Shown here in pieces: positions 1 to 8,563 of a stretch of 64,000 nt of DNA. The position numbers and the translations under genes are program-made. How positions within the stretch are numbered: the stretch's first letter is position 1; the number at the start of each line of letters is the position of its first letter. The notes under the pieces were generated by a model. The model ran no database searches. It was given only the letters and a program-made list of their open reading frames with translations, and was not told the DNA's origin. This stretch comes from Winslowiella toletana (GTDB lineage: Bacteria; Pseudomonadota; Gammaproteobacteria; Enterobacterales; Enterobacteriaceae): NCBI RefSeq assembly GCF_017875465.1, contig NZ_JAGGMQ010000001.1, positions 1,798,001-1,862,000 on the forward strand, written 5' to 3'.

Positions 1-306
1 GATTGAAGCCAGCAGGCTCTGCTCTTCTGGTGGTTCACCGACAACTTTTACATTTTTGGTCAACAGGTTATCGAGCAACTTGGGATCGTTGACAGGGATG
101 TAGGTCGTGTATCGATTACTGTCTTTTTTGGTTACGTTGATTTCACGCCCGTTAATACGTGCCTCGCGGACCTGATCCTGGTTCACTTCTGACAGGAAGG
201 TTGAGTAATCAACCCTACGGCCACTCGACTCGCTGGGCCCAAAGCTCTGGAATACAGACATCAGCACGACTGCGATGACCAACCAGAGAATCAGGTTTTT
301 CGCCAT
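1..306 (-). CDS. ftsH: ATP-dependent zinc metalloprotease FtsH, N-terminal part (truncated by window edge)
   Basis: This is the first 102 codons of FtsH, the membrane-anchored AAA+ protease that degrades LpxC, the heat-shock sigma factor and misfolded membrane proteins. The start is the ATG at 306 on the minus strand ([14 protein letters not shown]), which matches the family start. One membrane segment at residues 4-22 is followed by periplasmic sequence that includes GREINV and [10 protein letters not shown], as in E. coli. The AAA and protease domains lie outside the window. It is downstream of rlmE on the same strand, as in E. coli, but an ERIC element separates the two. Confidence 0.96.
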   Translation of the reverse strand, partial: MAKNLILWLVIAVVLMSVFQSFGPSESSGRRVDYSTFLSEVNQDQVREARINGREINVTKKDSNRYTTYIPVNDPKLLDNLLTKNVKVVGEPPEEQSLLASI

Positions 307-362
307 GTCACTCAAGGGATTAACCTCATATTACAACTGTGTTAACAGACAGCGTAGGGTAC

Positions 363-492
363 TATATATCCTTCATACTTGGAATCGCAGCTGTGTTGGC
401 TGCATTCGCTCGCCCGAATCACTTACTTGTGTAAGCTCAGCGGGACTCGCTCTTTTGCCGCCTTGCTGCAATTCCAGTTATTTTGGCTATAG
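363..492 (-). repeat. ERIC element between rlmE and ftsH
   Basis: About 130 bp. Read on the minus strand it contains the ERIC hallmarks: GCAGCAAGGCGGC, then GAGCTTACACAAGTAAGTGA, then GCAGCCAACACA and a TTCCAAGTATGA-like end. The outer ends are inverted (CTATA). ERIC elements are non-autonomous imperfect palindromes of Enterobacterales and can be transcribed and folded. The element overlaps the last codons of rlmE, so its end supplies the TAG stop. Confidence 0.9.
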
Positions 493-1116
493 TTTGCGCC
501 CTGTCGCTACAATGTACACTTCACGCGATCGAGCCCGCGAAGCGTCCGGCTTACGAATTTTTACTTTCGTAAACAGGGAGCGAATTTCCCGGAGGTATTC
601 ATCAAAGCCATCTCCCTGAAATACTTTCACTAAAAAACTGCCGCCAGGTGCCAGAACATCACGACACATCTCAAGCGCCAGTTCAACTAAATACATCGAC
701 CGGGGAATATCAACGGCAGGTGTACCGCTCATGTTGGGCGCCATATCCGACATCACAACCTGAACTTTCTCTTCACCAACGCGTTCCAGCAGCGCCTTAA
801 GCACTAATTCTTCACGAAAATCGCCCTGAAGGAAATCGACACCGACGATAGGATCCATCGGCAGAATATCACAGGCGATAATGCGACCCTTATTACCAAT
901 CTGCGTGACTACATACTGCGACCAGCCACCCGGGGCCGCGCCAAGATCGACGACGGTCATACCCGGCTTGAACAGCTTATCGCTCTGCTGTATTTCATCA
1001 AGTTTAAACCAGGCGCGCGAGCGCAACCCTTTTTTCTGCGCCTGAAGCACATATTTATCGCTAAAGTGTTCCTGCAGCCAGCGGCTGGAACTGGCCGAAC
1101 GCTTTTTACCAGTCAT
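487..1116 (-). CDS. rlmE: 23S rRNA 2'-O-methyltransferase RlmE (RrmJ/FtsJ)
   Basis: This 209 aa protein is the usual length for RlmE, which methylates the 2'-O of U2552 in 23S rRNA during assembly of the 50S subunit, using SAM. The SAM-binding motif [14 protein letters not shown] is at about residues 56-69. The K-D-K-E tetrad of the family is supported by the lysine near [10 protein letters not shown], the aspartate of [11 protein letters not shown] and the lysine of [10 protein letters not shown]. It lies upstream of ftsH and divergent from yhbY. The last residue (Leu in RKL) and the stop codon fall inside the ERIC element, so the extreme C-terminus is probably ERIC-derived. Confidence 0.97.
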   Translation of the reverse strand: MTGKKRSASSSRWLQEHFSDKYVLQAQKKGLRSRAWFKLDEIQQSDKLFKPGMTVVDLGAAPGGWSQYVVTQIGNKGRIIACDILPMDPIVGVDFLQGDFREELVLKALLERVGEEKVQVVMSDMAPNMSGTPAVDIPRSMYLVELALEMCRDVLAPGGSFLVKVFQGDGFDEYLREIRSLFTKVKIRKPDASRARSREVYIVATGRKL

Positions 1117-1243
1117 ACAATTTCCAACTATTCTTCATCATAAGCGATAAATAAACCGCCCAAAACGGTTCTGCCGTTTGGTGATACACTCGAGATGGCG
1201 GTAGAATGTACCGTTTTCAATCCCAATGTAAGTAAAAAATACG

Positions 1244-1537
1244 ATGAATCTGAGTACCAAACAAAAACAGCACCTGAAAGGTCTGGCCCATCCGTTAAAG
1301 CCCGTCGTCATGCTGGGCAACAATGGCCTGACTGAAGGTGTGCTGGCCGAGATCGAACAAGCACTCGCCCACCATGAGCTAATCAAGGTGAAAATCGCCA
1401 CGGAAGACCGTGAAACCAAAACCCTTGTGGTAGAGGCAATTGTGCGCGAGACGGGTGCAAGTAACGTGCAGGTAATCGGCAAAACGCTGGTGCTGTATCG
1501 TCCATCAAAGGAACGCAAAATTTCCATTCCGCGTTAA
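1244..1537 (+). CDS. yhbY: Ribosome assembly RNA-binding protein YhbY
   Basis: This 97 aa protein is a single CRM-domain RNA-binding protein, as in E. coli YhbY, which associates with pre-50S particles. The start ATG gives MNLSTKQKQHLKGLAH. The GNNGLTEGV loop (residues 26-34) is the conserved GXXG RNA-binding loop of CRM domains. It is divergent from rlmE, with about 127 bp between the starts, and is followed by a strong terminator at 1611. This arrangement is conserved in Enterobacterales. Confidence 0.96.
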   Translation: MNLSTKQKQHLKGLAHPLKPVVMLGNNGLTEGVLAEIEQALAHHELIKVKIATEDRETKTLVVEAIVRETGASNVQVIGKTLVLYRPSKERKISIPR

Positions 1538-1610
1538 TGGCCTGAAAGACGCACTTCACGGTGCTCAAGGCCCATTAGATGGCAAAAGTGCCATGCTCCT
1601 GCATCAGATA

Positions 1611-1635
1611 AAAGGCCGCACCGCGGCCTTTTTCC
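1611..1635 (+). terminator. Rho-independent terminator of yhbY
   Basis: A 9-bp perfect stem AAAGGCCGC / GCGGCCTTT with a 3-nt loop is followed by a T-rich tail. It lies between the convergent yhbY and greA. Confidence 0.9.
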
Positions 1636-1670
1636 TTTCTTTACAATCGATGGGTCAATCAGTCCGGCCG

Positions 1671-2147
1671 TCAGATGTATTCAATTTTCAGAATTTCATA
1701 CTCTACGTCGCCGCCTGGCGTTTTGATCACCACCACATCGTCAACTTCTTTGCCGATCAGGCCACGCGCCATCGGCGAATTAACGGAGATCAGGTTCTGT
1801 TTAAAGTCCGCCTCATCATCGCCAACAATCCGATAGGTAAACTCTTCATCACTCTCCACGTTTAACACGCTAACCGTGGAACCAAAGATGACGCGACCAT
1901 TGGCGTTCATTTTAGTGACGTCGATCACCTGGGCATTAGAAAGTTTAGCTTCAATTTCCTGAATGCGGCCTTCACAGAACCCCTGCTCTTCACGCGCAGC
2001 ATGATATTCAGCGTTCTCTTTTAAATCACCATGCTCACGTGCATCAGCAATTGAGGCAATAATTCTGGGGCGTTTAACGGTTTTCAGCTCTTCGAGCTCT
2101 TCGCGCAATTTCTCTGCGCCCCTTAACGTCATCGGAATCTGGTTCAT
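1671..2147 (-). CDS. greA: Transcription elongation factor GreA
   Basis: This 158 aa protein has the usual GreA length. GreA enters the RNA polymerase secondary channel and stimulates cleavage of backtracked transcripts. The N-terminal coiled coil ([20 protein letters not shown] onward, residues 1-75) carries the acidic tip [15 protein letters not shown] at about residues 41-55. The C-terminal FKBP-like domain ends in [11 protein letters not shown]. It is convergent with yhbY and divergent from dacB. The leader carries a terminator-like hairpin (2253-2282) in the position of the E. coli GraL locus. Confidence 0.97.
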   Translation of the reverse strand: MNQIPMTLRGAEKLREELEELKTVKRPRIIASIADAREHGDLKENAEYHAAREEQGFCEGRIQEIEAKLSNAQVIDVTKMNANGRVIFGSTVSVLNVESDEEFTYRIVGDDEADFKQNLISVNSPMARGLIGKEVDDVVVIKTPGGDVEYEILKIEYI

Positions 2148-2252
2148 CTCAATACCTCGTAATCTGTCCTGTTCAAAGTGTCGTCATCCTGACGGGGTGA
2201 CTGCAGATACCGCGTTCTGCGGCGCTTACTGCTGAATTGCAAACAAAAGAAA

Positions 2253-2282
2253 CCTGACCCGGAGAATATCCCCAGGGTCAGG
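2253..2282 (-). ncRNA. Terminator-like hairpin in the greA leader (GraL-like position)
   Basis: On the minus strand CCTGACCC pairs with GGGTCAGG across a 14-nt loop, followed by a TTTCTTTTG tail, about 105 nt upstream of the greA start. In E. coli the greA leader terminates prematurely to give the GraL small RNA. Position and structure here fit such an attenuator. The RNA 5' end cannot be fixed from sequence, so only the hairpin is given. Confidence 0.55.
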
Positions 2283-2398
2283 ATCGGTTTTGCATTTTGA
2301 TACGTATTTTAACCCAGAGTTCCTTATGGGTCATCGTTTACTTTGCACCTCAATGCACCGTAGTATGACGGCTCGTTTACTGTCAGTACCGCGAGATT

Positions 2399-3832
2399 AT
2401 GCGATTTTCACGACTTGTTACCGGATTTACCTTCGCGTTTATGCTGCAAGCAAACGCTGCGCCCGTAGAAGAATACAGCCAATATTTGCCTGATGGAGCA
2501 AATCTGGCGCTGTTGGTACAGAAAACAGGCGCAACCACGCCGATTATTGATTATCACGGTCAACAGATGGCGCTGCCGGCCAGTACCATGAAAGTGGTCA
2601 CTGCACTGGCAGCACTGCTGCAACTGGGTCCGGACTACCGTTTCCACACCACCCTGGAGAGCAAAGGCTCACTGGCTGATGGCACCCTGCGTGGCGATCT
2701 GATTGCGCGTTTTGGCGGCGATCCGACGCTGACACGTCAGGATCTGCGCAATATGGTCGCGGTATTAAAGAAACAGGGTGTACAGCATATTCAGGGCAAT
2801 CTGGTTATCGATACCTCGGTATTCGCCAGCCATGATAAAGCGCCGGGCTGGCCGTGGAATGATATGACCCAGTGCTTCAGCGCCCCGCCAGGCGCGGCCA
2901 TTGTAGATCGCAACTGCTTCTCAGTCTCACTTTACAGCGCGCCAAACCCGGGTGATAACGCCTTTATCCGCGTTGCCTCATATTACCCGGTAAATATGTT
3001 CAGTGATGTGCGCACCCTGGCAAAAGGCTCAGCGGACGCGCAATATTGCGAACTGGATGTGATGCCGGGTGAACTTAACCGCTTTACCCTTACCGGCTGT
3101 ATGACACAGCGCTCCGATCCGCTGCCGCTGGCTTTCGCGGTGCAGGATGGCGCCAGCTACGCCGGGGCGATTCTGAAAGATGAGTTACAGGATGCCGGCA
3201 TCGATTACAGTGGTCATCTGGTGCGCGAAAGACGGCCAAATGACGCCGGCACCGTGCTGGCGCAGACGCAATCCGCGCCACTGCGCGATCTGCTGAAAAT
3301 CATGCTGAAAAAGTCCGACAATATGATTGCTGATACAGTATTCCGGACTATCGGTCACGAACGTTTTAATGTGCCGGGCACCTGGCGTGCGGGATCTGAT
3401 GCGGTGCGCCAGATCCTGCGGCAGAAAGCCAATATCGATCTCGGCAACAGCATTCAGGTGGATGGTTCTGGTCTGTCGCGCCACGATTTAATCTCTCCGG
3501 CCACCATGATGCAGGTATTGCAATATATTGCGCAGAACGATCAGCAGCTGAATATTATCTCCATGCTGCCGCTATCAGGTTATGATGGCACCTTACGCTA
3601 TCGCGGCGGTCTGCATGAGGCGGGCGTCGATGGCAAGCTCTCGGCAAAAACCGGTTCATTGCAGGGCGTCTATAATCTGGCAGGATTCCTGACTACCGCC
3701 AGCGGTCAGCGGGTGGCTTTTGTCCAGTTCCTCTCTGGCTATGCGGTTCCACCGCAGGATCAGCGCCAGCGCCGTATTCCACTGGTGCGCTTTGAGAGCC
3801 GTCTCTATAAAGATATTTATCAAAATAACTGA
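2399..3832 (+). CDS. dacB: D-alanyl-D-alanine carboxypeptidase/endopeptidase DacB (PBP4)
   Basis: This 477 aa periplasmic peptidoglycan DD-endopeptidase (peptidase S13) matches E. coli PBP4 along its length. A signal peptide (MRFSRLVTGFTFAFMLQANA) precedes mature APVEEY. The active-site SXXK motif is STMK (about residues 62-65), followed by SDN in KKSDNMIADT and KTGS in SAKTGSLQGV. The stop codon is 6 nt before the ATG of the response regulator gene, which suggests co-transcription with the two-component system. Confidence 0.97.
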   Translation: MRFSRLVTGFTFAFMLQANAAPVEEYSQYLPDGANLALLVQKTGATTPIIDYHGQQMALPASTMKVVTALAALLQLGPDYRFHTTLESKGSLADGTLRGDLIARFGGDPTLTRQDLRNMVAVLKKQGVQHIQGNLVIDTSVFASHDKAPGWPWNDMTQCFSAPPGAAIVDRNCFSVSLYSAPNPGDNAFIRVASYYPVNMFSDVRTLAKGSADAQYCELDVMPGELNRFTLTGCMTQRSDPLPLAFAVQDGASYAGAILKDELQDAGIDYSGHLVRERRPNDAGTVLAQTQSAPLRDLLKIMLKKSDNMIADTVFRTIGHERFNVPGTWRAGSDAVRQILRQKANIDLGNSIQVDGSGLSRHDLISPATMMQVLQYIAQNDQQLNIISMLPLSGYDGTLRYRGGLHEAGVDGKLSAKTGSLQGVYNLAGFLTTASGQRVAFVQFLSGYAVPPQDQRQRRIPLVRFESRLYKDIYQNN

Positions 3833-3838
3833 GTGCTG

Positions 3839-4501
3839 ATGAAAGTACTGATTATTGAAGATGATTTGTTGTTGCAGGAAGGTGTTGCCCTTGCCATGAG
3901 TGGCGAAGGCTATGCCGTGGATTGCGCGGCCAGCGCCGCGCAGGGCAACGCATTGCTGCACAGTGCGCAGTACAGTCTGATTGTGCTCGATTTAGGTCTG
4001 CCGGACCGCGATGGCGCCGAACTGCTGCGTCAGTGGCGTCGCGAGGGGATTGACCTGCCGGTGCTGATCCTGACGGCGCGTGATGCGCTGGAAGATCGCG
4101 TTAACGGCCTCGATGCTGGCGCAGATGACTATCTGATTAAACCGTTTGCGCTGGCCGAGCTGAAAGCGCGGGCGCGGGCGTTGATCCGCCGCTATCAGGG
4201 ACGCAGCGATAATCAGCTGCTGCATGGCGACCTGGCGTTAAATCTCTCCTCGCAGCAGGTATTTGTTGAACAGCAACCGGTTGAAATCACACCGAAAGAG
4301 TTTGCACTGCTCACTCGTCTGTTAATGCGCATTGGTGAAACCGTCCATCGTGAGACACTGCAGCAGGATCTCTATAGCTGGCAGGATGATACCGGTTCTA
4401 ACACTCTTGAAGTGCATATCCATAATCTGCGCCGCAAGCTGGGTAAAGACCGGATCAGAACCGTGCGCGGCGTCGGCTACCGGCTGGAAGAACGCGCATG
4501 A
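3839..4501 (+). CDS. basR: Response regulator of the PmrA/BasR type
   Basis: This 220 aa OmpR/PhoB-family regulator has a receiver domain (residues 1-115) with acidic pocket E7/D8/D9, phospho-acceptor D51 in IVLDLGLPD, T79 in LILTARD and K in YLIKPFALAEL. The C-terminal winged helix ends in VRGVGYRLEE. The ATG at 3839 is preferred over the in-frame GTG at 3833 because it gives the family start MKVLIIEDD. It follows dacB and overlaps the sensor gene by 4 bp. In Yersinia, Serratia and Pectobacterium pmrAB sits at this place, so PmrA is the best call. A QseB-like paralogue is the alternative. Confidence 0.85.
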   Translation: MKVLIIEDDLLLQEGVALAMSGEGYAVDCAASAAQGNALLHSAQYSLIVLDLGLPDRDGAELLRQWRREGIDLPVLILTARDALEDRVNGLDAGADDYLIKPFALAELKARARALIRRYQGRSDNQLLHGDLALNLSSQQVFVEQQPVEITPKEFALLTRLLMRIGETVHRETLQQDLYSWQDDTGSNTLEVHIHNLRRKLGKDRIRTVRGVGYRLEERA

Positions 4502-5553
4502 ACAGCATGCGTCGGCGTTTGCTGATGATGCTGGCGCTGATACTGCTGACCTGCCAGCTGATGAGCGCCATCTGGCTGTGGCATGAAAGCCGCGAGCAGA
4601 TTAGCTTTCTGGTAAATGAAACCCTCTCCGCCAAAGCCCGCAATCAGCAGGTAGAAAATGAGATTCGTGAAGCCATCGCCTCACTGTTACTGCCTTCACT
4701 GGTGATGGTGTGCTTTACGCTGCTGCTCTCTTTCTGGGCGATCAGCTGGATTATCCGTCCACTGAAATCACTGCAACACAGCCTCGCCGAACGCTCCGCC
4801 GATAATCTCACCCCACTGCCGCTTTACTCCGATATGGATGAGATCGTCGCGGTCACCGGTTCTCTGAACCAGTTGCTGGGTCGTCTCGACCATACGCTGC
4901 AACAGGAGCGGCTGTTTACCGCCGACGCTGCCCATGAGCTGCGCACGCCGCTGGCCGGATTGCGTTTGCACCTGGAACTGCTGCAACAGGATGGCGTGAA
5001 GCAGGGTGCGATGCTGGTGGCGCGCATTGATCAACTGATGCATGTGATTGAACAACTGCTGATGCTGTCACGTGCCGGCCAGGCGTTAGCCAGTGGTCAC
5101 TACCAGACGCTGAATATCAGCCAGGATATTATTCTGCCGTTACAGCAAGAGATGAATGAGCTGATGGCGCAGCGCGAACAGAGTCTGCAATGGCCGCAGA
5201 CCACCTCGCTGACGGTGCAGGGGGATGCGGTATTGATTCGTTTAATGCTGCGTAATCTGCTGGAGAATGCCTCGCGTTACAGCCCGGTTGGTAGCCATAT
5301 CAGTGTTGAGCTGGCGCAGCAGCAGCAGGGTGTGGTGCTGGTGGTGCATGATGAAGGCCCGGGCATTGAGGAAAGTGCGACGCAGGAGTTGACCAAAGCC
5401 TTCCGGCGCATGGATCAGCGCTACGGCGGCAGTGGTTTAGGATTAAATATCGTGATGCGTATTGTGCAGCTGCATCGCGGTAAACTTGAACTTAAAAATC
5501 GCGAAGATCGTAGCGGACTCTCTGCCCGCTGCTGGCTGCCCACTACGCTGTAA
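4498..5553 (+). CDS. basS: Sensor histidine kinase of the PmrB/BasS type
   Basis: This 351 aa inner-membrane kinase has TM1 at residues 8-26, a short periplasmic segment of about 35 residues, and TM2 at about residues 62-84. HAMP follows, then the HisKA motif DAAHELRTPLAGLRLH, the N box LRNLLENASRYSP, DEGPGIE and the GSGLGLNIV G2 box. The periplasmic loop carries EIRE, an ExxE motif like the ferric-iron-binding motif of PmrB, which supports PmrB over QseC. PmrB phosphorylates PmrA, which controls lipid A modification. The ATGA overlap with the regulator gene indicates translational coupling. Confidence 0.85.
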   Translation: MNSMRRRLLMMLALILLTCQLMSAIWLWHESREQISFLVNETLSAKARNQQVENEIREAIASLLLPSLVMVCFTLLLSFWAISWIIRPLKSLQHSLAERSADNLTPLPLYSDMDEIVAVTGSLNQLLGRLDHTLQQERLFTADAAHELRTPLAGLRLHLELLQQDGVKQGAMLVARIDQLMHVIEQLLMLSRAGQALASGHYQTLNISQDIILPLQQEMNELMAQREQSLQWPQTTSLTVQGDAVLIRLMLRNLLENASRYSPVGSHISVELAQQQQGVVLVVHDEGPGIEESATQELTKAFRRMDQRYGGSGLGLNIVMRIVQLHRGKLELKNREDRSGLSARCWLPTTL

Positions 5554-5556
5554 CCT

Positions 5557-5579
5557 TATTTGCTTTTTAATAGCAAATA
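5557..5579 (+). terminator. Possible weak terminator after the sensor kinase gene
   Basis: An 8-bp A/T-rich stem TATTTGCT / AGCAAATA with a loop of mostly T starts 4 nt after the stop codon. There is no GC core and no clear T tail, so terminator activity is uncertain. Confidence 0.3.
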
Positions 5580-5913
5580 CGGTCATGGCAAAAGGCGCAT
5601 GTAACATTTCCGGGCGATACAAACCGTAAAAAAGTATTTTCTCCGCCGCTTCGGCAGAGCGTATTTCGGAATATTCCCAGCCCCCCACCCTGCTGGCCTC
5701 AATAAAACAACCAGACTGAAACCACCAAAATAGTTTTCCTGCATAAAGAAGAGCCAGTGATAACCTGACTATTCTGTTAATCGCCTGCCAGCGGTTAATT
5801 ATATTTTCCCTTTCCCGTCACAGACTAAATCCATTTCAGGTTAGTTAATTAAAATATTAGCGGACAACATTATCGCAATAAGTTTCCTCAGAGCGTTAAA
5901 GCGAGGTGATAAA
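5580..5913. other. Gene-free, AT-rich stretch upstream of the phospholipase gene
   Basis: About 330 bp between the sensor kinase and the phospholipase gene. A minus-strand open frame covers part of it but overlaps the basS 3' end and has no supporting features. The AT-rich part at 5790-5900 probably carries the phospholipase promoter, but I could not pick a convincing -35/-10 pair. A good ribosome binding site, GAGGTGA, lies just before 5914. Confidence 0.5.
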
Positions 5914-7728
5914 ATGGCGACAAAAATACACACCCTTTCTGAACTGAAACATCACGCTATTCAATATGATGTGCTATATGGCGATCTGGATGAATACGGT
6001 CATTTGTGTGAGTTTGACGACAATTATGCAAAACGGGAGATGTTGCAAATCGATCGGGAGTATGCGGCTTACACATTAACAGAAGATGAAAATGCCGGTA
6101 TGCCGTGTAATGCCGACGACTGGCCGAATGGCGACGATGAGTCAGGCGATGACGAACTGGAGGAAGATGAAACTCTGCGCTCCGGTTGCCCCGGCGGTAA
6201 TATTGAAACCGGTGTCTGCTCGCCCAATAACGTTCGCCACAACTGGATGGAGAGATACAGTGGACTCTCCCGTTTGCGCATCCAGGACTTGTTACTGCCC
6301 GGCAGCCATAACTCAGGATCGGATAAGCAAGCGCCCTATACCTCGTCGAATACCACCTGTCAGGATTTAGCCCCTTACCGGCAGCTTTACTGGGGCATTC
6401 GGGTGCTGGATATCCGCGCACGATTTTATTCAGGTTACCCGGCAGGCGATCCGCGACGTTTTATTATTCACCATGGCGATATCACTTCCGGGCGCACGAT
6501 TAAAACCGACATTCTTGATGCCATCAATGCCTTTCTTTTCAACTATCCGCTGGAAATTATTATTCTTAATTTCCATAATCTTTCAAATTTCACGGACAGT
6601 GCATACGCTGAACTGGCGTCGTTGATTAAGCAGACGCTGGGTGAAGGACGGATTATCCCTTCAGGCATGGCCAATCTGCGTATACGTGATATCTGGGCGA
6701 CACCACGTCGGGTGGTGATTGCCTGGGGCGATCGCCATCGGGACACGATGTTCTGGAACGATGTGAACCGGCTGTGGCACGGTAATAATCTGATCACCAC
6801 AGCCGCGCTAAAAAGATGGATGGATGGATTGCCTGGACGTGAGCAAAAACCTGACTGGGAGTTGCGCGCGGTACAATGCGCTAAATACGTTCTGCCATTC
6901 CATGTTCCGGATGATTTTTCATCAAAAATTCGCGAATGGTTCTATTCAACCGATCAAAATAGTTATATTCAACGCTTTAATATTATTAATACTGACTGGT
7001 CATTACGGCAAAGGTTAGTCGATAACTGTATCCATGGAAATTACTTTCGCGACGTCAGTATTAATTTTAGCTATGGCGTCAAGGTATGGGGCTATTTCGA
7101 CGAATGGAGTCGTGAAGGGGATTTTTACCACACTTATTATGATAATGTTTGGTATTATTTTCAGAGAAAAAGAAATGCGGCCTATGGATTATTCCCTTTG
7201 CCGCGGATGGAGAACAGCGACTGGAAAGCCGTGTATATTCACTGGCGATATGAAGGGGGCGTTCCTGCGGGTGGATTATCGTTTGACCTCTCGCAACCAC
7301 GATACCGCCTGTTCGCCACCGCGCTAAACGGCAGCCTGTTGCAAATTCCCTGTTTATGGGATGGCAGCAATTTGCGCGGTAATATTGGCGATGTCTATAT
7401 GTATGACAATCCCTACAATAACACCCGCGAATTCTTTCTGTTAAGAACCACTAATTACTGGTATTTTCCAACTGACTCAACCAGTAATGCTAACTGGGAA
7501 TATTTAGGGCGGGCGGTGATAAATGATATGTTCCCACCCCCTTCAGTGGTCGAGTTAATACGCGCGCAAGTACACAGAGCCAACGGCACTACGCCGGCCA
7601 CCACAGAAGGTAAGCAGCAAACGCCGGACCAGTGTTCGTTGTCGCAGGGATCATCTCCGCCGCTCAGCCACAAGGATTGTCATTATCAACACAGAAAATA
7701 TTTACGAGAGGAAGATAAATGGAAATAA
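5914..7728 (+). CDS. Phosphatidylinositol-specific phospholipase C X-domain protein
   Basis: This 604 aa protein has a central PI-PLC X-type TIM-barrel region at residues 115-290. The first catalytic His is in LLPGSHNSGS (His132). GIRVLDIRARF (residues 161-171) holds the conserved Arg, and FIIHHGD (residues 183-189) holds the second catalytic His. Such enzymes cleave phosphoinositides or related lipids to a cyclic phosphate. The N-terminal 110 residues include an acidic stretch at 74-87. The Trp/Tyr-rich C-terminal 300 residues are unassigned. No signal peptide is visible, so secretion would need a specialised system. The ATG at 5914 has GAGGTGA upstream. Its stop overlaps the next gene by 10 bp, implying coupling. 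It sits between pmrB and an orphan fepA, in what looks like an accessory insertion. Confidence 0.75.
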   Translation: MATKIHTLSELKHHAIQYDVLYGDLDEYGHLCEFDDNYAKREMLQIDREYAAYTLTEDENAGMPCNADDWPNGDDESGDDELEEDETLRSGCPGGNIETGVCSPNNVRHNWMERYSGLSRLRIQDLLLPGSHNSGSDKQAPYTSSNTTCQDLAPYRQLYWGIRVLDIRARFYSGYPAGDPRRFIIHHGDITSGRTIKTDILDAINAFLFNYPLEIIILNFHNLSNFTDSAYAELASLIKQTLGEGRIIPSGMANLRIRDIWATPRRVVIAWGDRHRDTMFWNDVNRLWHGNNLITTAALKRWMDGLPGREQKPDWELRAVQCAKYVLPFHVPDDFSSKIREWFYSTDQNSYIQRFNIINTDWSLRQRLVDNCIHGNYFRDVSINFSYGVKVWGYFDEWSREGDFYHTYYDNVWYYFQRKRNAAYGLFPLPRMENSDWKAVYIHWRYEGGVPAGGLSFDLSQPRYRLFATALNGSLLQIPCLWDGSNLRGNIGDVYMYDNPYNNTREFFLLRTTNYWYFPTDSTSNANWEYLGRAVINDMFPPPSVVELIRAQVHRANGTTPATTEGKQQTPDQCSLSQGSSPPLSHKDCHYQHRKYLREEDKWK

Positions 7729-8525
7729 CTTCACCTGGTAATAACCTGACCTTCGTTAACCTTACATCCGTCAGAAAGGTTGCGACATGGTCTGGCGCGC
7801 TACGCAATGTCACTAATTTTCAGGCAATGCCTTCGCCCCAATTTTCCCGGGGAGCATATTACAGTCTGACCAGTCAGGCCACAGCATGCGTCGAAGCGCT
7901 CAACGCGAAGCTGGAAAAGCACCAACAATGCGAGACTTATATCGGTCTCTACGCGCAACAGGCGGGTAAACTGTTAGTTGGTGCGGACCAGGAGCAAAAT
8001 TGGCAGCAGCTGGATATCCTGGAATCTCTCAGAACGCTGTTTGTACATCAGTGTACAGCTGACGATATTCCCGGCCGCATTGCAGGTGATCCGTTGACGC
8101 TAATCAGCACTACCAGCCAGCAGATGATCGACTACACACGGCAAGAGCGGGCGAAGTGTGGGGATTGTTATAATCAGTTATTGCAGAACAAGAATAGCAA
8201 GCCAATTGCGCTTGATATCGCCAACCATACTGACCTGCTGCCCAATGATCTCAATACTTTCAACGGCAATCTGCAACATCTGCACCCCATATCTGCGGGA
8301 GGCGAAATGGCGAAAGATATTAAACAACAATCAACGATGTATCAATTATGGTATCAGCATCACGGCAGCAGCAGACCCAACGAAGCCAGGCTGGAAAAGT
8401 GTGTGCTGGAACAGGATGAACGCCTGCAGGAGCTGGTCGCATTAAAAAAATCGGCAGAGCGCCCGCTGGCGTTTCTCACTCAGCCGATAGTGAATTTTTA
8501 TCAATGGCTTACCGCAAGGAAATAA
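7719..8525 (+). CDS. Unknown protein coupled to the phospholipase gene
   Basis: This 268 aa protein has no family I recognise. Its ATG lies inside the last codons of the phospholipase gene, in another frame (10-bp overlap), so the two are almost certainly one transcript. The sequence is mostly polar and helical, with no signal peptide and no membrane segment. Cysteines occur in KCGDCYNQ (about residues 146-153) and elsewhere. The coupling suggests a partner role such as chaperone, inhibitor or second subunit of the phospholipase, but no motif decides. A hairpin at 8535 follows. Confidence 0.7.
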   Translation: MEITSPGNNLTFVNLTSVRKVATWSGALRNVTNFQAMPSPQFSRGAYYSLTSQATACVEALNAKLEKHQQCETYIGLYAQQAGKLLVGADQEQNWQQLDILESLRTLFVHQCTADDIPGRIAGDPLTLISTTSQQMIDYTRQERAKCGDCYNQLLQNKNSKPIALDIANHTDLLPNDLNTFNGNLQHLHPISAGGEMAKDIKQQSTMYQLWYQHHGSSRPNEARLEKCVLEQDERLQELVALKKSAERPLAFLTQPIVNFYQWLTARK

Positions 8526-8534
8526 GCTGAACTA

Positions 8535-8556
8535 CGGGGAAAGTTGCCTTTCCCCG
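8535..8556. terminator. Hairpin between convergent genes
   Basis: Perfect 9-bp stem CGGGGAAAG / CTTTCCCCG with a TTGC loop, placed between the unknown gene (+) and the fepA-type gene (-). It lacks a clear T tract on either strand, so it may be a weak bidirectional terminator. Confidence 0.5.
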
Positions 8557-8563
8557 CGGATCA

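Noticed and set aside
5443..5760. Minus-strand open frame between the sensor kinase and phospholipase genes
   Set aside because: It overlaps the basS 3' end in antisense, lacks a ribosome binding site and has no motif I recognise.
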